DNA from: Wuchereria bancrofti
Lineage: Eukaryota; Nematoda; Chromadorea; Rhabditida; Onchocercidae
Direction of reading: 5' to 3'
Assembly: GCA_005281725.1 (NCBI GenBank)
Contig: SSBO01000008.1
Location: 3,330,671 to 3,394,670, forward strand
DNA: 64,000 bases
Positions 37,738 to 51,116 of this stretch are shown here, piece after piece. Position 1 is the stretch's first letter; the number at the start of each line of letters is the position of its first letter. The notes under the pieces were generated by a model. It saw only the letters and a program-made list of their open reading frames with translations, had not been told where the DNA came from and ran no database searches. The translations under genes and the position numbers were made by a program.

Positions 37738-39754
37738 TTACCGGTTTAAAAATTTTTTAAGCCCAATACCGGTGATCTTGCTTGGATCATTCACCACGAT
37801 TTTCATTTCTTGATATGCGAACTTCTAGTTCAAAGATTTTTAACCTGATATTGAATTTCTAATTAAATTAAACTGATAATCCAGCCATTATTAATATGTG
37901 AATACGCTGTATTAAATGGAATTCAAATAAGAAATGGAATTAAATGAATATATTACAGAATAAAAAGAAAGTCTTATTTACATATTTTTGCTTGCATTAA
38001 TGTCTAATTCTTTTGAGAAGCAAATAATTTCATTTTTATGTATGCTTCATATTTCAAATAAAATTTTTTTTTCTCTTAAAATGGTTGCCAGAGAAAACAC
38101 CGAAAATTGAGTAATATTTTCGGGAAAAAAGTTTCTTATCAAGTATAATAAAAAGGTAAGAATATTTGAAAGACAAAAAAATGTGTTCGCTGAGGAAAAA
38201 ATATGCATAAGCTGAGAAATTATTGTCAGAATTTTTTCTTTTTTTAATCCAGAAATTATTCTCTTTGATTTTGAATAATAAGTAACAATAGCAATAATAG
38301 TACTAATAATAATAATAATAATAATAATAATAGTAATGACAATAATAATAATAAATAGTAACAATAATAATCATCTTAATATTCTGAATTCATCAGATCT
38401 TCTATAATCATCTCAATATTATGAATTCATCTATTCTTTTCAATTTTGTTTTCATCCTTTATAATCACTCCAAAATCTGTTCCTGATATTAAATTTTATT
38501 CTTATCATTTCATGTTTGTCCATTATATTTATCACCAAGCACAATTGTTTCAATATTAAATATTTTCTATTTAACTTTTCTTGTACGTGACAATAATTTG
38601 CTGGAACTTTAAACATTTTTAAAATTTTCTATTCTTTTTTGAAAATGAGATTTTATCTAGCTGAAATAATTTTCATATTTTCAACCACTCTTTTTCTCTC
38701 TTGTACTTCTTAAATCACAAATTAGTAGCTATATTGTCGAAGTTCTATGAATGAAATTGTTTAAATTCTCAGTTTTTTCTGTTTAAATTTAAATAATTTT
38801 TTTGTTTAAATTTAAATAAGCTGTTTTTTCCATACAAACTTCGCTTTTTGCATCAAAATTTTACAAGATAAATTGGGGTAAAATATAAGTAAAATTGTAA
38901 ATGTTTGAAAGTTTAGTTCCACTGGATAATATCAATGATAATAATTGCAACATTCAAGTTTTCATTTCCTTTTCAAAGAAATCACTTCTTATCATTTCTT
39001 CATTATCTTCTCCAAGACAACAACGCCAATCATTGCTACTTACCATTGTAAGAACAAAATTCAATATAACATGCGCTAAACCATAGAACCTGTCTGGCGC
39101 ATTTGCAATTAGAATGGCACTTCTTATCTTTTAAATTTTCTCTTCATAAATCCTTTTGTATTTATTGATGATGATGACATTTTCTAATGTTATATTTATG
39201 CTCAAAAATAAACTTTTTTTTTTATATAAAAGATAAAGTTTAACTATTTTATGAATAGTTTTGATTTTGAATTAATTAACTTCAGTGAATGGCAAAGTTA
39301 GAAATATTCCATTAATACTCTAACTTCTTTTTTTTTTCTCAATCATTACTTCAATTTTTTATATAAACAAATCAACTGATAGGTAGAATGATCAATTTTA
39401 ATACTTTTTAATAAAATAGGCCTAGAACCTGAAATATGTTTTTTTTTTTTGAAATATAACAATAATATACATAGTCAATTTTGCATATGCATAATATGTT
39501 TGAAAGATATAACTATTTGCTCATTGCGCTTTCCAATTACAGTTCAATGCTTTAATTACAATTAGGAGTAGCAAATCTGCTTAAATCAATAAATTTTAAA
39601 ATTTCACAATTATAAATAATTTAATATCAGAATGCTAGTATGGCAGTAGAGAGAAGCTAATAATAGTTAATGCATCGAAACTCTCAACGATTTGGCTTTA
39701 CCTTTTAAATTTTTCTAGAATTCCTTCTGTGCTAAGTTTTCTAACCAAATCCAT
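37738..39754 (-). CDS. Tentative small gene of unknown function
   Basis: Built from three minus-strand exons: 39754-39702, 39119-39044 and 37824-37738. The ATG is 12 nt after a CCAACAG acceptor, like other gene starts here. Exon 1 (MDLVRKLSTEGILEKFK) has a GTAAAG donor and joins in phase to exon 2 (from AILIANAPDRFYGL to NFVLTM), which has a strong GTAAGT donor. Exon 2 ends in phase 0 and the third exon, after an AACTAG acceptor, starts in phase 0 (KFAYQEMKIVVNDPSKITG) and ends KKFLNR-stop. The joined product would be 71 aa, with a weakly hydrophobic stretch in exon 2. The first junction is the best supported; the third exon is 1.2 kb away and intermediate exons may be missing. I recognise no family. 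Confidence 0.4.
38283..38365. repeat. ATA/AAT trinucleotide repeat
   Basis: AATAATAATAAT runs interrupted by single-base changes. Its minus-strand poly-Ile open frame is not a gene. Confidence 0.8.
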
Positions 39755-40185
39755 GTTTTCGTGTTTCTGTTGGAATCAAATTGGAAAGAAATCAAAAGAT
39801 AATAGTATCAAAGAATCCGATTGTCATTTTAAATTAGACATTTTCTGGAAGTATTTTCAAAAAAAAAGAACATTTGTTGGTTAAAATTTCAATTTCAATA
39901 ATTTTTATAGGTAACAATTGTATTAATTCTTCTTAAATATAATTTTTTAAAAAAGTAAATTGCAAATTAAATTGGCGAAATTATTTAATAAATAGTAATG
40001 AGAATTTTTTTTTTCTATTGTAATCGAATAAGCATTCCGGATATGTCGTTTTATAACTTATTGATAATAATAATTATTATTATCATTGAATTTCGTTGTT
40101 CATTTGGCATTATGTGTGTAATTTTTACAGTATTAAAAAATAAAATTATTCATGAGATTAACTTATCAAAAATTTTGAATTCAGG

Positions 40186-43100
40186 ATGAAAAAGAAAATG
40201 CGAACTGGGAAAACAATCAACAATATTATCAACAGTGATAGGATGATAAGTTTAGATACTACGATCGGTTGTCTCTCTTTGCTTGTTAGTTTTTTTTTTT
40301 CCTCTTTCATATTTTCTTAAAATTTTTGTTTTGTTTATATCTTATTAAACTAATTATATTATTTTATTTTTTACAAGACAAATTGTAAATTGTACAATAT
40401 TTTGGTTAAATTTTATTCGTTCCATTCATAAAAATATGAAAATACATACATTCAAAATGTTTAATGATTGTTTACTTATCATCTTTTCCTTTATCAGTTT
40501 TGATAAAAAAAAACTTATCAGTTTCTACATGAAATATTTGATTTAACGAAATATATCACTTTATAAGTTATTTCAACAATATCGTTTTCTTCATTGTTAT
40601 ATAACAATAAAAATTTAACGTAACTCACATATTTTCACATAACTTTAAAATGAGTTATAATCAAAATCAAAAAATTGAAAATATTATTTACAGAATAGCA
40701 TTAAATTGATTGTGATAATTGGATTGCTATCAACATTAGCTATTTCAATATTAATTATCATGTATTTTCGGCCAGCTATATTAGCTATAATAATTCCAAT
40801 AACAGTAATCTCAACCACTCTTTATGGCATTTTACGACGAAAGCATTTTTGTCTTTGGCCTATTATTGGTATTTCGGTGAGTTATTTCTGTCTGTCCTAC
40901 ACAAATTTGCTAGAAATTATAATCAGAAATAATAATGTGAGAAAAAAAAAGAGAAGAAATCACTGGTAATTATTTCAATAAATTAATCATAGACCAAGAA
41001 TTATACAGATAATATAATTTTAATCACTTCTTTATTTCAATTATATAATTTTTATTTATCTTATTTATCTCACTTATCTTATTTGCTTACTTACTCACTA
41101 ATTTATATGATTATTTTTTCATTTGCTTGCTTATTTGTCACAATGAAAAAAACTTTTTTTTTCTTACAATTTCTTTAATCTATGTTATAAAAACGACGAC
41201 ATTTTCATATTAAAAAAAAATTTCTATTTATTTTAAAAACTGAAAAAAAATTCAAGCGAACATTGAAATATGTAAAAAAGATTAAACAAGTAATTAGTGA
41301 AAATTTTCTGTAATAATTCTTCTAAATTTTTCTTTCTTTTTTTGTTTCTAAAAAAGTGTCCATCTATTTCTACAATATTTTAAAATTAATCAATAAGCAT
41401 TTTCTGTACTATCTGCTAGATATTTCCAAATGATTCAAAAAGTATTTTGATTATGATAATAAAATGATGAGAAACTTCATCCGTAAAAAATGCAATAATG
41501 ACCAGTGATGAAAGTTATAATAGCTGAAAGAAATAATTTTAATAAATTTCGAACAATTTATTAAGTACTTCATTTCCAATTGTATTTTTATTTCTAATCA
41601 TAATAGAAATGAAAATAATTATTTCGGGCAATGTACCAAATGAGCAACAAATTGCGCCTATTAGACATACCTTCAGGCTAATTTGCACTATGAATGATCA
41701 GTTATAACATATGATAAGAATCAATGAAGAGTTCTGATAATGGTAACGATAAGATATATCAACCGGTTCTTTAATTACACTCTCACTTATATCAGTTCTG
41801 TTTATTCCTGAAATTAGAACCATTGCATTTTATCATTTATTGATATAAAAATTTTTTTTTCATATGAAATATTCAAAATATATTTTTTTAAAGAATGAAA
41901 ATTAATTTATTTTTTTTAAATCTTAATTCAAATTATTGATTTTCTACTAGAAATTCAATTAACGATGAATTAATTAGCAGATGAATAATTAAATTAAATA
42001 GTTCAACAAATGTTTTTAGTTTAGTATGCGTACCGTTCTGAGAATTGATTTAATATATTAATTGTATTGAATGATATGTATTTTCATTGCGATATCGCAG
42101 AAAATTGAGAATATCGCAGAACAGTTGCGTTATGATCGATTTACAGAGAATAAATGGGAGACAATCAATCCCATTGATAATTATGATATAAAATAAAATT
42201 TTAGTTGATTTCTTATCAAATCATATTAAAACCATGCCAACTCTATCAAGTTAATGCACTGTTATTGGTTGGTTCAAAATTCACTTAAATTTAACATAAT
42301 TAATTTTATTTTATAATATATTTGCAGTGGTTTCATTTAATTCTTACGCTGTATTTCGACCTTTTCTTCATATATTTCTTCATTTTCAAACCAAATTATA
42401 TTATTATGGTTCTAAATTGGGTATTTGACAGTAAGTTTTTTTTGATTAAAAACCTTTCTTTAAAAAAAAAAAAAAAAGAAAAAGAAAGAAAAACTTTTGA
42501 GTGTTTGTGATGAAAATTCATTTAATAGTATCAGAAATACCTGAATAATACTAATTCATTAGAGGAAAAGTAATTCAAATATCCTTTTACCAATTGCTTG
42601 TTGAGTATTTGTGAAATAATACAAGTTAGGTTAAAGGTCAAAAGAAAATTGAGAGCATTAGAAACATGCAACTATTAATTTAAAAATATTTCTGCTTAAT
42701 GCCAGCTCTCGCCCTCAGTTATTAAATAACAAGGCTTAATTTTACTAGCACTTGCTAATTACTCATTATTTTCAGTCTTCTTTTGATTTTTAATCTAACT
42801 TACGTTATCCTGCAAATACCTAATAGTTTAAATTGTCTTTGAAAAGATGAATTAAAGATCAAAAGAATCTATTCAACAAAATAAGGTTATTGTTTCATGT
42901 ACGTCTCAAAGGTTTAGTAATATCAACAATTGTCTTTTAAATTATAAAATTACAAAAATTAAGAATTAGTCGATCAGTCGATAAAATGTTTGATGTTGAT
43001 TTTATGTTTGATTTTATGGTTTAAGGAACAAGAAAAAGAATTCAAAAGAATTCAAATGCATTTTTTTTATTAACTTAATAAGTTAATAGGAATACTTAGC

Positions 43101-43700
43101 CAATCACAACAAACTTACCTGGACTTTATAGTCTATGATCGGGAAAATTCCATCTGATCATTTAATTTCTTTTTATTTTGGAAAGTAGAAAGAAAATTGA
43201 AGAATATCATATTTTTTCATTCGACATCAAATGATAATCCAATTTAACAATTCGAAAAAAAAAGTTTCAACTTTTCAGCTCATTCATTTCTGCATTCTAC
43301 ATTTGTAATAATAATAAGCTATGAAAGTAATATTGATCTCAGAGTTTTTGAGTTTTCAAAAAGTTAATAAAAGAACTTTTAAAACTAAAAATACTTCGCT
43401 TTAAAAAATATTCCTTCAATCATAAATGAATAAAATCATAAAGTTAAAATGATAAATTTAAAATTTACAACTTATTTTTGCAATTTATTTGCAGCACTTC
43501 ACACGAAAAAAACAATATCGTATTTTGTGGAATGTACAGTAATAATTATTTTAACGACAGCTTTTGGATCATTTAATTTATGGCAGTTGAATGTTTTAAT
43601 GATTTTCAAACGATTTCTAAAACGTCAAACAAACAGCGATCAATCATCACAAATTATTTCTATCACAATTGCATCAGATGAAAAGATATTGAAGTATTGA
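40186..43700 (+). CDS. Four-transmembrane nematode protein (unknown function)
   Basis: Four exons with closing phases: 40186-40284, 40694-40876, 42328-42430, 43495-43700, giving 196 aa. The ATG directly follows a TTCAG acceptor at 40184, consistent with trans-splicing; Met20 is a possible alternative start. Exon 1 ends LDTTIGCLSLL. Four hydrophobic segments are visible: about residues 38-58 (LIVIIGLLSTLAISILIIMY), 62-80 (AILAIIIPITVISTTL), 97-115 (HLILTLYFDLFFIYFFIF) and 138-158 (VECTVIIILTTAFGSF). A basic loop RRKHFC lies between the second and third, and the cytosolic-looking tail has FKRFLKRQTNSDQSS. The short N-terminus with a Cys just before the first helix resembles nematode LAPTM4-like/tetraspan (DUF7027-type) proteins, but this assignment rests on layout only. 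AATAAA at 43804-43809 may be its poly(A) signal. Confidence 0.72.
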
Positions 43701-43803
43701 AATTTTTAAATTGAAAAATTGAAATTTTAAAATTTGATATATATTTTATTTGTTTAAAATATCTGATTTAAATTAATCAAGTTATAGTGACAATATATTT
43801 GAC

Positions 43804-43809
43804 AATAAA
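43804..43809 (+). terminator. Possible poly(A) signal of the four-TM gene
   Basis: AATAAA 104 nt after the stop codon. Confidence 0.4.
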
Positions 43810-45472
43810 GTATGGCCAGGAGAATGTTTCAAGAGTACCAGATGCATTGATCATAGGACTATGTATCGATAATTATCAATGATCAAACGATTCATTGATC
43901 ATTGGATGATTTCTGATGGCTAACATAAGCTACAAGTATGGATCAAATGGCTCGTTTCTCATTAATTTGTGTAATTTATATATTTTTTATTAAAAAGATC
44001 AACGAATTATATGTCTATTTTCTAAATAAAATGACAATAGAAAAATCGAAAGTTTGAAATTTTTTTTAAAAATTAGAAACCACAGTAGTTGGAAAAATGA
44101 CAATTTGTGATTTATAATTTATATATTAAATATATCAATACTTATCAAATATTTCATAAATAAATGGAAATATCACAAAAAGATATTTTTCCTGAAGATA
44201 TTAAACGGATGAAACGAACTTTTATTTCCGGTTGAGTGTATCAATTAATACCGAAGAAACATTTTATCCAAGTGTATTTCAAAACATATTTATTGTAAAT
44301 AAAGATTAAATGATTTTAGTAGGATGATAGCAATGAAATAATAAACATATTAGAATGCTTATTACAATTAAAGAAATTATGATATTATCATGTATTTAGT
44401 ACTTATAATAAATAATCTTTTTTAAAAAAACCTTAAAATAAATAATCTTTTTTGAGGTTTTAAGTTTTTCTAGTTTAATTACTAATTGCATCAATTTAAG
44501 ACATTTTTTTAGGCCTTTAAATATTTTTTTCATATTTACAAGGCCATATCAATCTAATTTAATACTAAAACTTATTAATTTCACCAATTAAAAACAGATA
44601 TCTTTATTAATAAGTATACTTTCCATTACAAAAAAGTAATAATAAATTTTCATGTAAATAACTGATTAATGATGATACACAATAATTAATTAAAAAATAA
44701 TTACCTTATCTTTAGCGAATTAAAGTGCTAGTTGTTGAAATTTTCAAGACCAAAATTTGTGAATTTCAATTTAAAAAAAAAAAAACTATTTTGTTTCAGC
44801 AGAAAGAGATGATATATTACATTATGAATTTTCACAATTCTCAGCAATATTTTCTAATGGAGATGAAATGTAAAGAAAATGAAAGGCATATAAAGTGATA
44901 CAAACATTTTTATCATCGAAATGCAAAATACTCTTTCAGCGTAGGATATATAAATGATTTCGATATTTTAGTGATATGATATCAGTGATCAAATTATATC
45001 GTTAATCAACAAAACTTACGCATTGTTGCTCATATCAACAATATTTTTCTCAGATTAATTTTCAAATCCTTTAAATTTATTGGTAATCATGTCATTGAGA
45101 AATAATTCCCCGCTTAAATCTATTGAAATTAAGGTTTATTTTTCAACAATTTTTTAAAATAATTGTCAATAGCTGTAATATTAATCATATTTTGATGAAG
45201 GCTTTGTAAGAGATCTCGTGATATGATTAATAATAACTAAATTTTAATATCGTATCTGGTAATAATAATTACATGTTGATAAACCTTTTGAGCTCAGTAC
45301 TGACTAGGACACGTATGAGACCACCACTTAACAATTTTTCTTTTTTTTTTTGAGGAATATGAGAAAAGAGCTATATTTAAACCTTCTGTAGCATATATGA
45401 ATCTCATAATTATTCAATTAATTCAATACTTATGTGATTTATGACAGGAAAACAAATTTTTATAGAATGATT

Positions 45473-45478
45473 TTTATT
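45473..45478 (-). terminator. Possible PRMT9 poly(A) signal
   Basis: AATAAA on the minus strand, about 100 nt after the PRMT9 stop. Confidence 0.4.
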
Positions 45479-45578
45479 ATTAGGGCAGAAAATATTTCAG
45501 GAATAATTACAATTAGCCGTAACAATTAGTCTTAAACTGATTTGTAATGCTATTATGAGATTAGATGTCTTCATTATA

Positions 45579-48500
45579 TCACAGTACTTCAAATGCGAAG
45601 TTGCCATGATAGCTGGATGATTTAATGGCGATACGATCATTTTTTGATACTTTTCGATTTGCATCAAATAAATATAAGGCGCAACGAGCAAGGGTATTGG
45701 AAGATCGAGTACTGTACAACTGTTTGCCACTTTCGACATCAAACCAGAATAGTAAACCTTCAGCTATACCATCTGCATTAATAATGGCTTCCGATGGTAC
45801 TTCGGTAAGGCAAATAAATTCCGGCATTTCCGATGGATTTACTGGCATTGGCTGCAAAGAAATCACAGATTCAGGAATAATAAAAAGAGCCAAATTATGA
45901 TCATTTATAGTAGCTTCAGCTAACATTCAGAAATTTATATCATCCAACTGAAATAACACATCTGTTAACTAACAAGTAGAAAGAGACTATATAAACATCA
46001 ATTATTACGAGAAACTAGTTTATGAAACTAGTTGATTTAAGTTTTTAAATCTTTTTCTTGTTTTTCAAGTTTTTCCGAAGTTTTTTCTAGTTCTAAGAAT
46101 TTGGTAAATTTTGTAAATGATGAAAACTGTCTTGGAAGAGAGACAGCTTTCATTATACTATCGCCTTTACGGTAGTGACAAAGCATATTTGAACAAATAG
46201 AAGAACTTGAACCTTGTCAAATCGGAAAGTCATAAGTTCAAATGGATCAGAAAATACTTCATGCTTCAAAACGGAAGGCTGAAATAAAGCAGACTATATT
46301 TGAATTAATGAGAATAGTGCTTAGTCTGGATTATCTGGAAATGTGCTAAAGTTGCAGATGTGAAGCGAGATCAATTTATGGGTGTCATTATTAAAACAAC
46401 TAAATTATACTTCAGAAGTAAAAGCTGTCCTTTTCATAAACTCCTAATAAATGGTTAATTTTTTCTTAAATAATGAAATTTCAAAACAGAAGTGAGTTTA
46501 ATGTGAGAATCCAAAGTACCTCAATGTCATAATAAAATGAAATAGCGAGATCATTGATTGCTGAGAGGTCAACTCCTTGATATGCCGAAGGACATGGCTT
46601 GCATCGCTTGACAATATCAGGGCAATTCACAATTTGACCCATAACCGAAATTTTTGCAGGAATAATGTGCGCTTGCCCATTTGAAAGGCGGAAGCTGAGT
46701 ACACGATTTAGCGATGTTTCCAGAAGAAAGCCATGAGAACTAACTGGGCAGCATATTAGTACATCTGAACATTCAGCATCCTACAAGAAATGAAGTGATG
46801 GAGAAAAGTATAAACAGTGAATTGTAAAATTATACATTTTTTTAAAAGAATGTTACCTCGAAATAAGTACGAGGTGGTTTGGATGATATCAGTGGATAGC
46901 CATTCTCAGTTATACTTCCATCTGTCAACAGAGAATCTGAAGTACTTGAAAATTAATAGAGAATAAAATAAATGAGACTGGTATAACGATCTCTAATCTC
47001 TCCTTCATTACATCTAATCCAACATCTGCGGCAAGTGGAAAAAGATACGAAACACAAAAGTTTTGAGAATAAACCTACAAGATGACAAGAAAACTATTCG
47101 CTTATTCAGTGTTATCTTCAAATAATAACCCGAATACATTAGGAACAAACAATAGTTATCAGGAAGCTTCGTTTAGCTTACTGCTTCCTTTCTATCAAAC
47201 CCAATAAAATTGATAAAAAAAGGAAAGACTGATAAATTGATTAGAAAAAAAGTGACAAAAAAATTGAAAAAAAGAAAATAAATTGATAGGAAAAAGAAAA
47301 CAACCAACCCTGATTGTCTGGAAATGCTCCAAAATTGTGCGTATGAGGAGAGAAAAGATGAACCAATTTATGAGCATCATTGTTATAACAACTAAATTTC
47401 ATTTCCGGAAAAGCATTCACCAAAGCTATCGATAGTGCACCCAAATTAGCTATATCAAGAACATAGAAATCCCGGTTCCGATTTAACATTCCATCTTGTC
47501 GTTTAATATCAGCCAAACTACGCATGAAAAAATTTATTAGCTGATTGTCGTTCATCATTGGGAAGTCGTTATTGGGTAGAACAATAATAGTATCTGGTGA
47601 TGCATAATTCTTATAACTAATTATCATATTGGTACTTGTGCCGCTATCATGCCTGGTCCGTTTCGATGGCAGTACAGAGTTTTCGTCTTTGTCAACTTTT
47701 GATTCTTGTTCCACATTCTTTCCTTTCAGTAATATGTTGTTATCATTGTCACTGCTGCATGGCTGTCCTACATTTTCAGCAATTTCAGAATCTTCCGGAA
47801 TAACAATATCTCTCAGAGCACACAACAATTGATCCTTGTAAGCTTTAATTTTCAATGTACAAATGCAGCCTCGATGTAAGCTTATTGGTTTCGGTAACGG
47901 ATATAATGCTTGCTGCCAACAACCGGTTGTTTCTGGACTTGTGTTAAGAACTGGTGCACCAGGAAACAATACACAGCTTAAAAGAATTCTAAATATTATT
48001 CAACATTGGAAGCTTCAATATGCGTATGTAAGCTAATGTGATAATTAACTTGAAGTGAAATACGACTAAAAAAAAATTGGAAATTTACAAATTAATGTAA
48101 TTCAAACAAATGATACCATCCCTCCCTTTTCAGGAGGTCAGATAATTTTTTCTTTTAATCGTTTTCTCCTTCTTTTGCGCTTTGCTCAAATTAATAATCA
48201 AAATTTCAATTGAGGACATATTTTATCCAAATTAAACAGTGTTTCTAGTAAATGTTCAGTGCAGTCAAAAAACAAACCTGAACCAAGCCATGATGCAATG
48301 GGCAGTGCCATCACGTATTATGGGAGCCATTCGCAGCTCTGTGATACCAGTATTAACAATCTTATACAACTCTGCACGGCTGTCAAAATTGACAGCAAAT
48401 ATTTCAATAGCTTTGCTTAAAATTTTGTATCCTCCGCGAATTTCAGCCGCTGAACAACACCAATATGGTTCAAGCTCATCTAATGTTCCATAAGCATCTA

Positions 48501-51104
48501 TAATTAATTAGAAATAGCTTGAAGTTAAACTACCAAATAATTACAAGTATTCCAAACAAGTAAGAAAACGACGGAAATATGCAACATCAAATTATTCAAG
48601 AAATAATTTAATATAAATAGGGAAGAAAAACATACTGTAAGATGCAGTAACGCTATCGGAAGCAAAACGACATCCACAGAAAACTGACACATGTTCATCC
48701 ATTATGGCTGTACTCTCAATGATACAAGCATATACTGTTGCCTGCAAGATTATAATCTTTTTTCATCCAAAAACAGTGAGGTAAAATTTAAAACGTGTAT
48801 GTATATTATATTTAAGAATATTAAGAAAAAAAAAGCTTATGAAGCAAAACTCTTACACATCTAGGAACAATAACCGGTGATGACGACAAGATTCGTGTAT
48901 GTATATCATATAATGAACATGCAATACCTTCTCCTAATAAGCCACAGTCCATCGTCTCGGTAATTATTACATCGATCTGAAATTCCTCTATATAAAGAAA
49001 TAAAATTAATAAATGTATGATGAATAAGCTAAAGTCAAACGGAATGATTTAAAGCTGATGTTTCGAGTTTCTTTCAAAAAGTACTTGTAATTATCATTAG
49101 AATTTCAAACTAATAAATTTGCAGTACATCTTCGTGAAATCTGCTCAAATTTATTCAAAATTTTCACCAAAAGCAACAACCACCTTTTCAGAGCCAATAT
49201 CCTCGAGGGTAATCTCCGAAGAATGCTTGCGGATTACTGCCTCATTCAATATTTTCTCGGCAATGTCGCACATATTTAGATCAACTTCACAGCAATAAAC
49301 ATCACGTTTGAAGTGCCTTTAATGTTAATTATTTTAAAAAAAATACTCTACCTTTGCAATTATCTATCCAAAAAGTGAAAGAAAAACGTGGAAATGCTTT
49401 TTTTGAAAACTTTGCATCAAATTTTTTGACGCTTATAGTTTATGCTATAAATTCGACGGCCAACATATCCTAAGTTTAAATTATGATTAGGCTAAGCATA
49501 GGTTAAAAGGCGTGCAATAGCAAAGTTGCATTATAATTTGGAAACTGTAACCCATAGATTGTAATGATTTCTTTTTTAAACCTCATAAACCAAATTAACT
49601 ACCGGGAACTAATTCTTGCTATGCAATTTATAAAGTGAATGCATAACCTGCGTGCAATTGATGTAAGCAAACCAGTGCCGGTACCCATATCGAGAACACG
49701 ACTTTCTGGTCTCCAGTTAGCAACAAGTTCTATAGCACTCGCATAAGCAGCATTACGGTTCATATCATTCAACATAGCCCAATGCCATTGATCCATACTG
49801 CAAAAAATGATCTTTAAAGCTATCAAACATTACGTCAAATAAACCAATTAAATCTAAGAACTATAAAAGTTATCAGCAGAGTTATTACCATCATGAAATA
49901 CGGTATGTGTTCAGGTATGTTAACAACTACAAATGCGTGCAATTATAGACGAATTTTGACAGAGAAGCCCTCGATATTACTTGTTAAATCATCGTTTTCA
50001 CCCATCTATTATTGAGCTGCTAATAATTTCGATTAATTATAGTGAAGTGAAAATTGATCGAACGAGATGTTTGGGAGGGATCACATATGGATTCCCTCAA
50101 ACAAATTACCAAATAGCTTATCATAATTGGTCTAACGTGTATTGATGTCATCCGAAAATATAAAGTAAGGACTGAATATTATCTTTGACATATATAACAC
50201 AAAATGACTGGACATTATTTCTGAGAACAGCGACAAAAAATATTAATAAAAAAGAACACCTCTTTAAATAACTTACATATTCGATTTAATATTTTCCAAG
50301 TTTACAAGCGCATAAATATGTGATAGACCTTCGCTTCCACTTACTGCTTCCTGAGCAAAATCAAAAGCTTCCAATAGTCGCCCTAAATTGAATATATCGA
50401 GTATTGTTGAAGTTATCTACATATTTTTTTATGTCATGAATTTGATATAGCATCATTCCTATGATCACCAGGAAAGCCTAATCAATGTAGAAGACAAATG
50501 TGATATTATCAGTTTAATTTATAATTTGAACTATACAGTGTGCAATACTTTTTTCAATGCCAATTTTAACAGTTTATAATAAGAATAATAACTAATTTAT
50601 AATTCATAGTTATAATTTATAAGTAGATCATAAATTCAGAACATAAATTTTACAGTAATTTATTAAAATTTGATTTTCAAACATTAATGAGATGTTGAGC
50701 CATCTTAATTCATATGTTTCATTAAGTTATCTTCTACATAGACAGCTTCCTATACATATATGATATAGGTGGAACGCAATAATTCAAGTTTAAGCATCGA
50801 CTAAATTAACATATATAACAAAAGTTAACTTACCTACAACAAAAAAGAACTTAGCCGATGCATTCAGAACGGTAGCTTCATGTGGAAATAGCACTCGACT
50901 CTGAAGTAATAACATAATTTGTTTCGAATAATCACTACCACCATTAGCCGAACCCATTTCCTCCAATACAGCAACAAATTCATCCAGATACTTTCGCCGC
51001 TCTTCTAACTCCAGGTCATTGAATAAGGTCATGTAGAATCGAGCCGCATCATCATAATTCTTTAGCGCGGCTGCATGCCGTGCTTCCCACAGAGCCAATC
51101 TCAT
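45579..51104 (-). CDS. prmt9: Protein arginine methyltransferase 9 (complete, 11 exons)
   Basis: SAM-dependent arginine methyltransferase; in mammals PRMT9 symmetrically dimethylates SF3B2 of the U2 snRNP. Exons: 51104-50834, 50382-50277, 49797-49648, 49316-49184, 48976-48857, 48741-48636, 48497-48278, 47976-47309, 46936-46857, 46780-46520, 45851-45579; all phases agree, 795 aa (human 845). Residues 1-125 are helical with TPR-like repeats (WEARHAAALKNYDDAARFY), the feature that separates PRMT9 from PRMT7. Then WHWAMLNDMNRN, motif I VLDMGTGTGLL (160-170), acidic Glu186 in CCEVDL, and the double-E loop TETMDCGLLGEG with Glu227 and Glu236. GCWQQALYPL matches the end of the first catalytic module, and residues from about 369 form the degenerate second module (DFYVLDIANLGALSI) with a Ser/Asp/Asn-rich insert near 430-480. 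The ATG is 6 nt after a TTTTAG acceptor. The last intron contains a decayed copy of part of exon 8. Last member of a four-gene same-strand run. Confidence 0.93.
46326..46430 (-). pseudogene. Decayed PRMT9 exon 8 fragment in the last intron
   Basis: Minus-strand sequence here aligns with the 3' end of PRMT9 exon 8 (47406-47309): shared blocks include AATTTAGTTGTT, CCATAAATTG/CTCATAAATTG, and CATTTCCAGA with AATC. The copy has several substitutions, is shorter by roughly 10 nt and carries an in-frame stop. It is therefore an old partial duplication, about 0.9 kb downstream of its source, not an exon. Confidence 0.75.
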
Positions 51105-51109
51105 TCAGT

Positions 51110-51116
51110 TCTAAAA
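51110..51116 (-). promoter_or_regulatory. Candidate trans-splice acceptor of PRMT9
   Basis: GATTTTAG on the minus strand ends just before 51110, 6 nt upstream of the ATG. Fits a spliced-leader site on a downstream operon gene. Confidence 0.5.

Larger units (their letters stand above)
43701..45578. other. Convergent intergenic region
   Basis: 3' flanks of the four-TM gene (+) and PRMT9 (-). AT-rich with no gene seen. Poly(A) hexamers are at 43804-43809 (+) and 45473-45478 (-). Confidence 0.5.

Noticed and set aside
45851..45926. 5' extension of the PRMT9 last exon
   Set aside because: The TTTGCAG acceptor before 45851 gives the phase-0 join DIE|PMPVNP; upstream sequence has stops in frame just before a weak acceptor.
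47629..47832. Plus-strand 67-codon frame
   Set aside because: Antisense shadow of PRMT9 exon 8.
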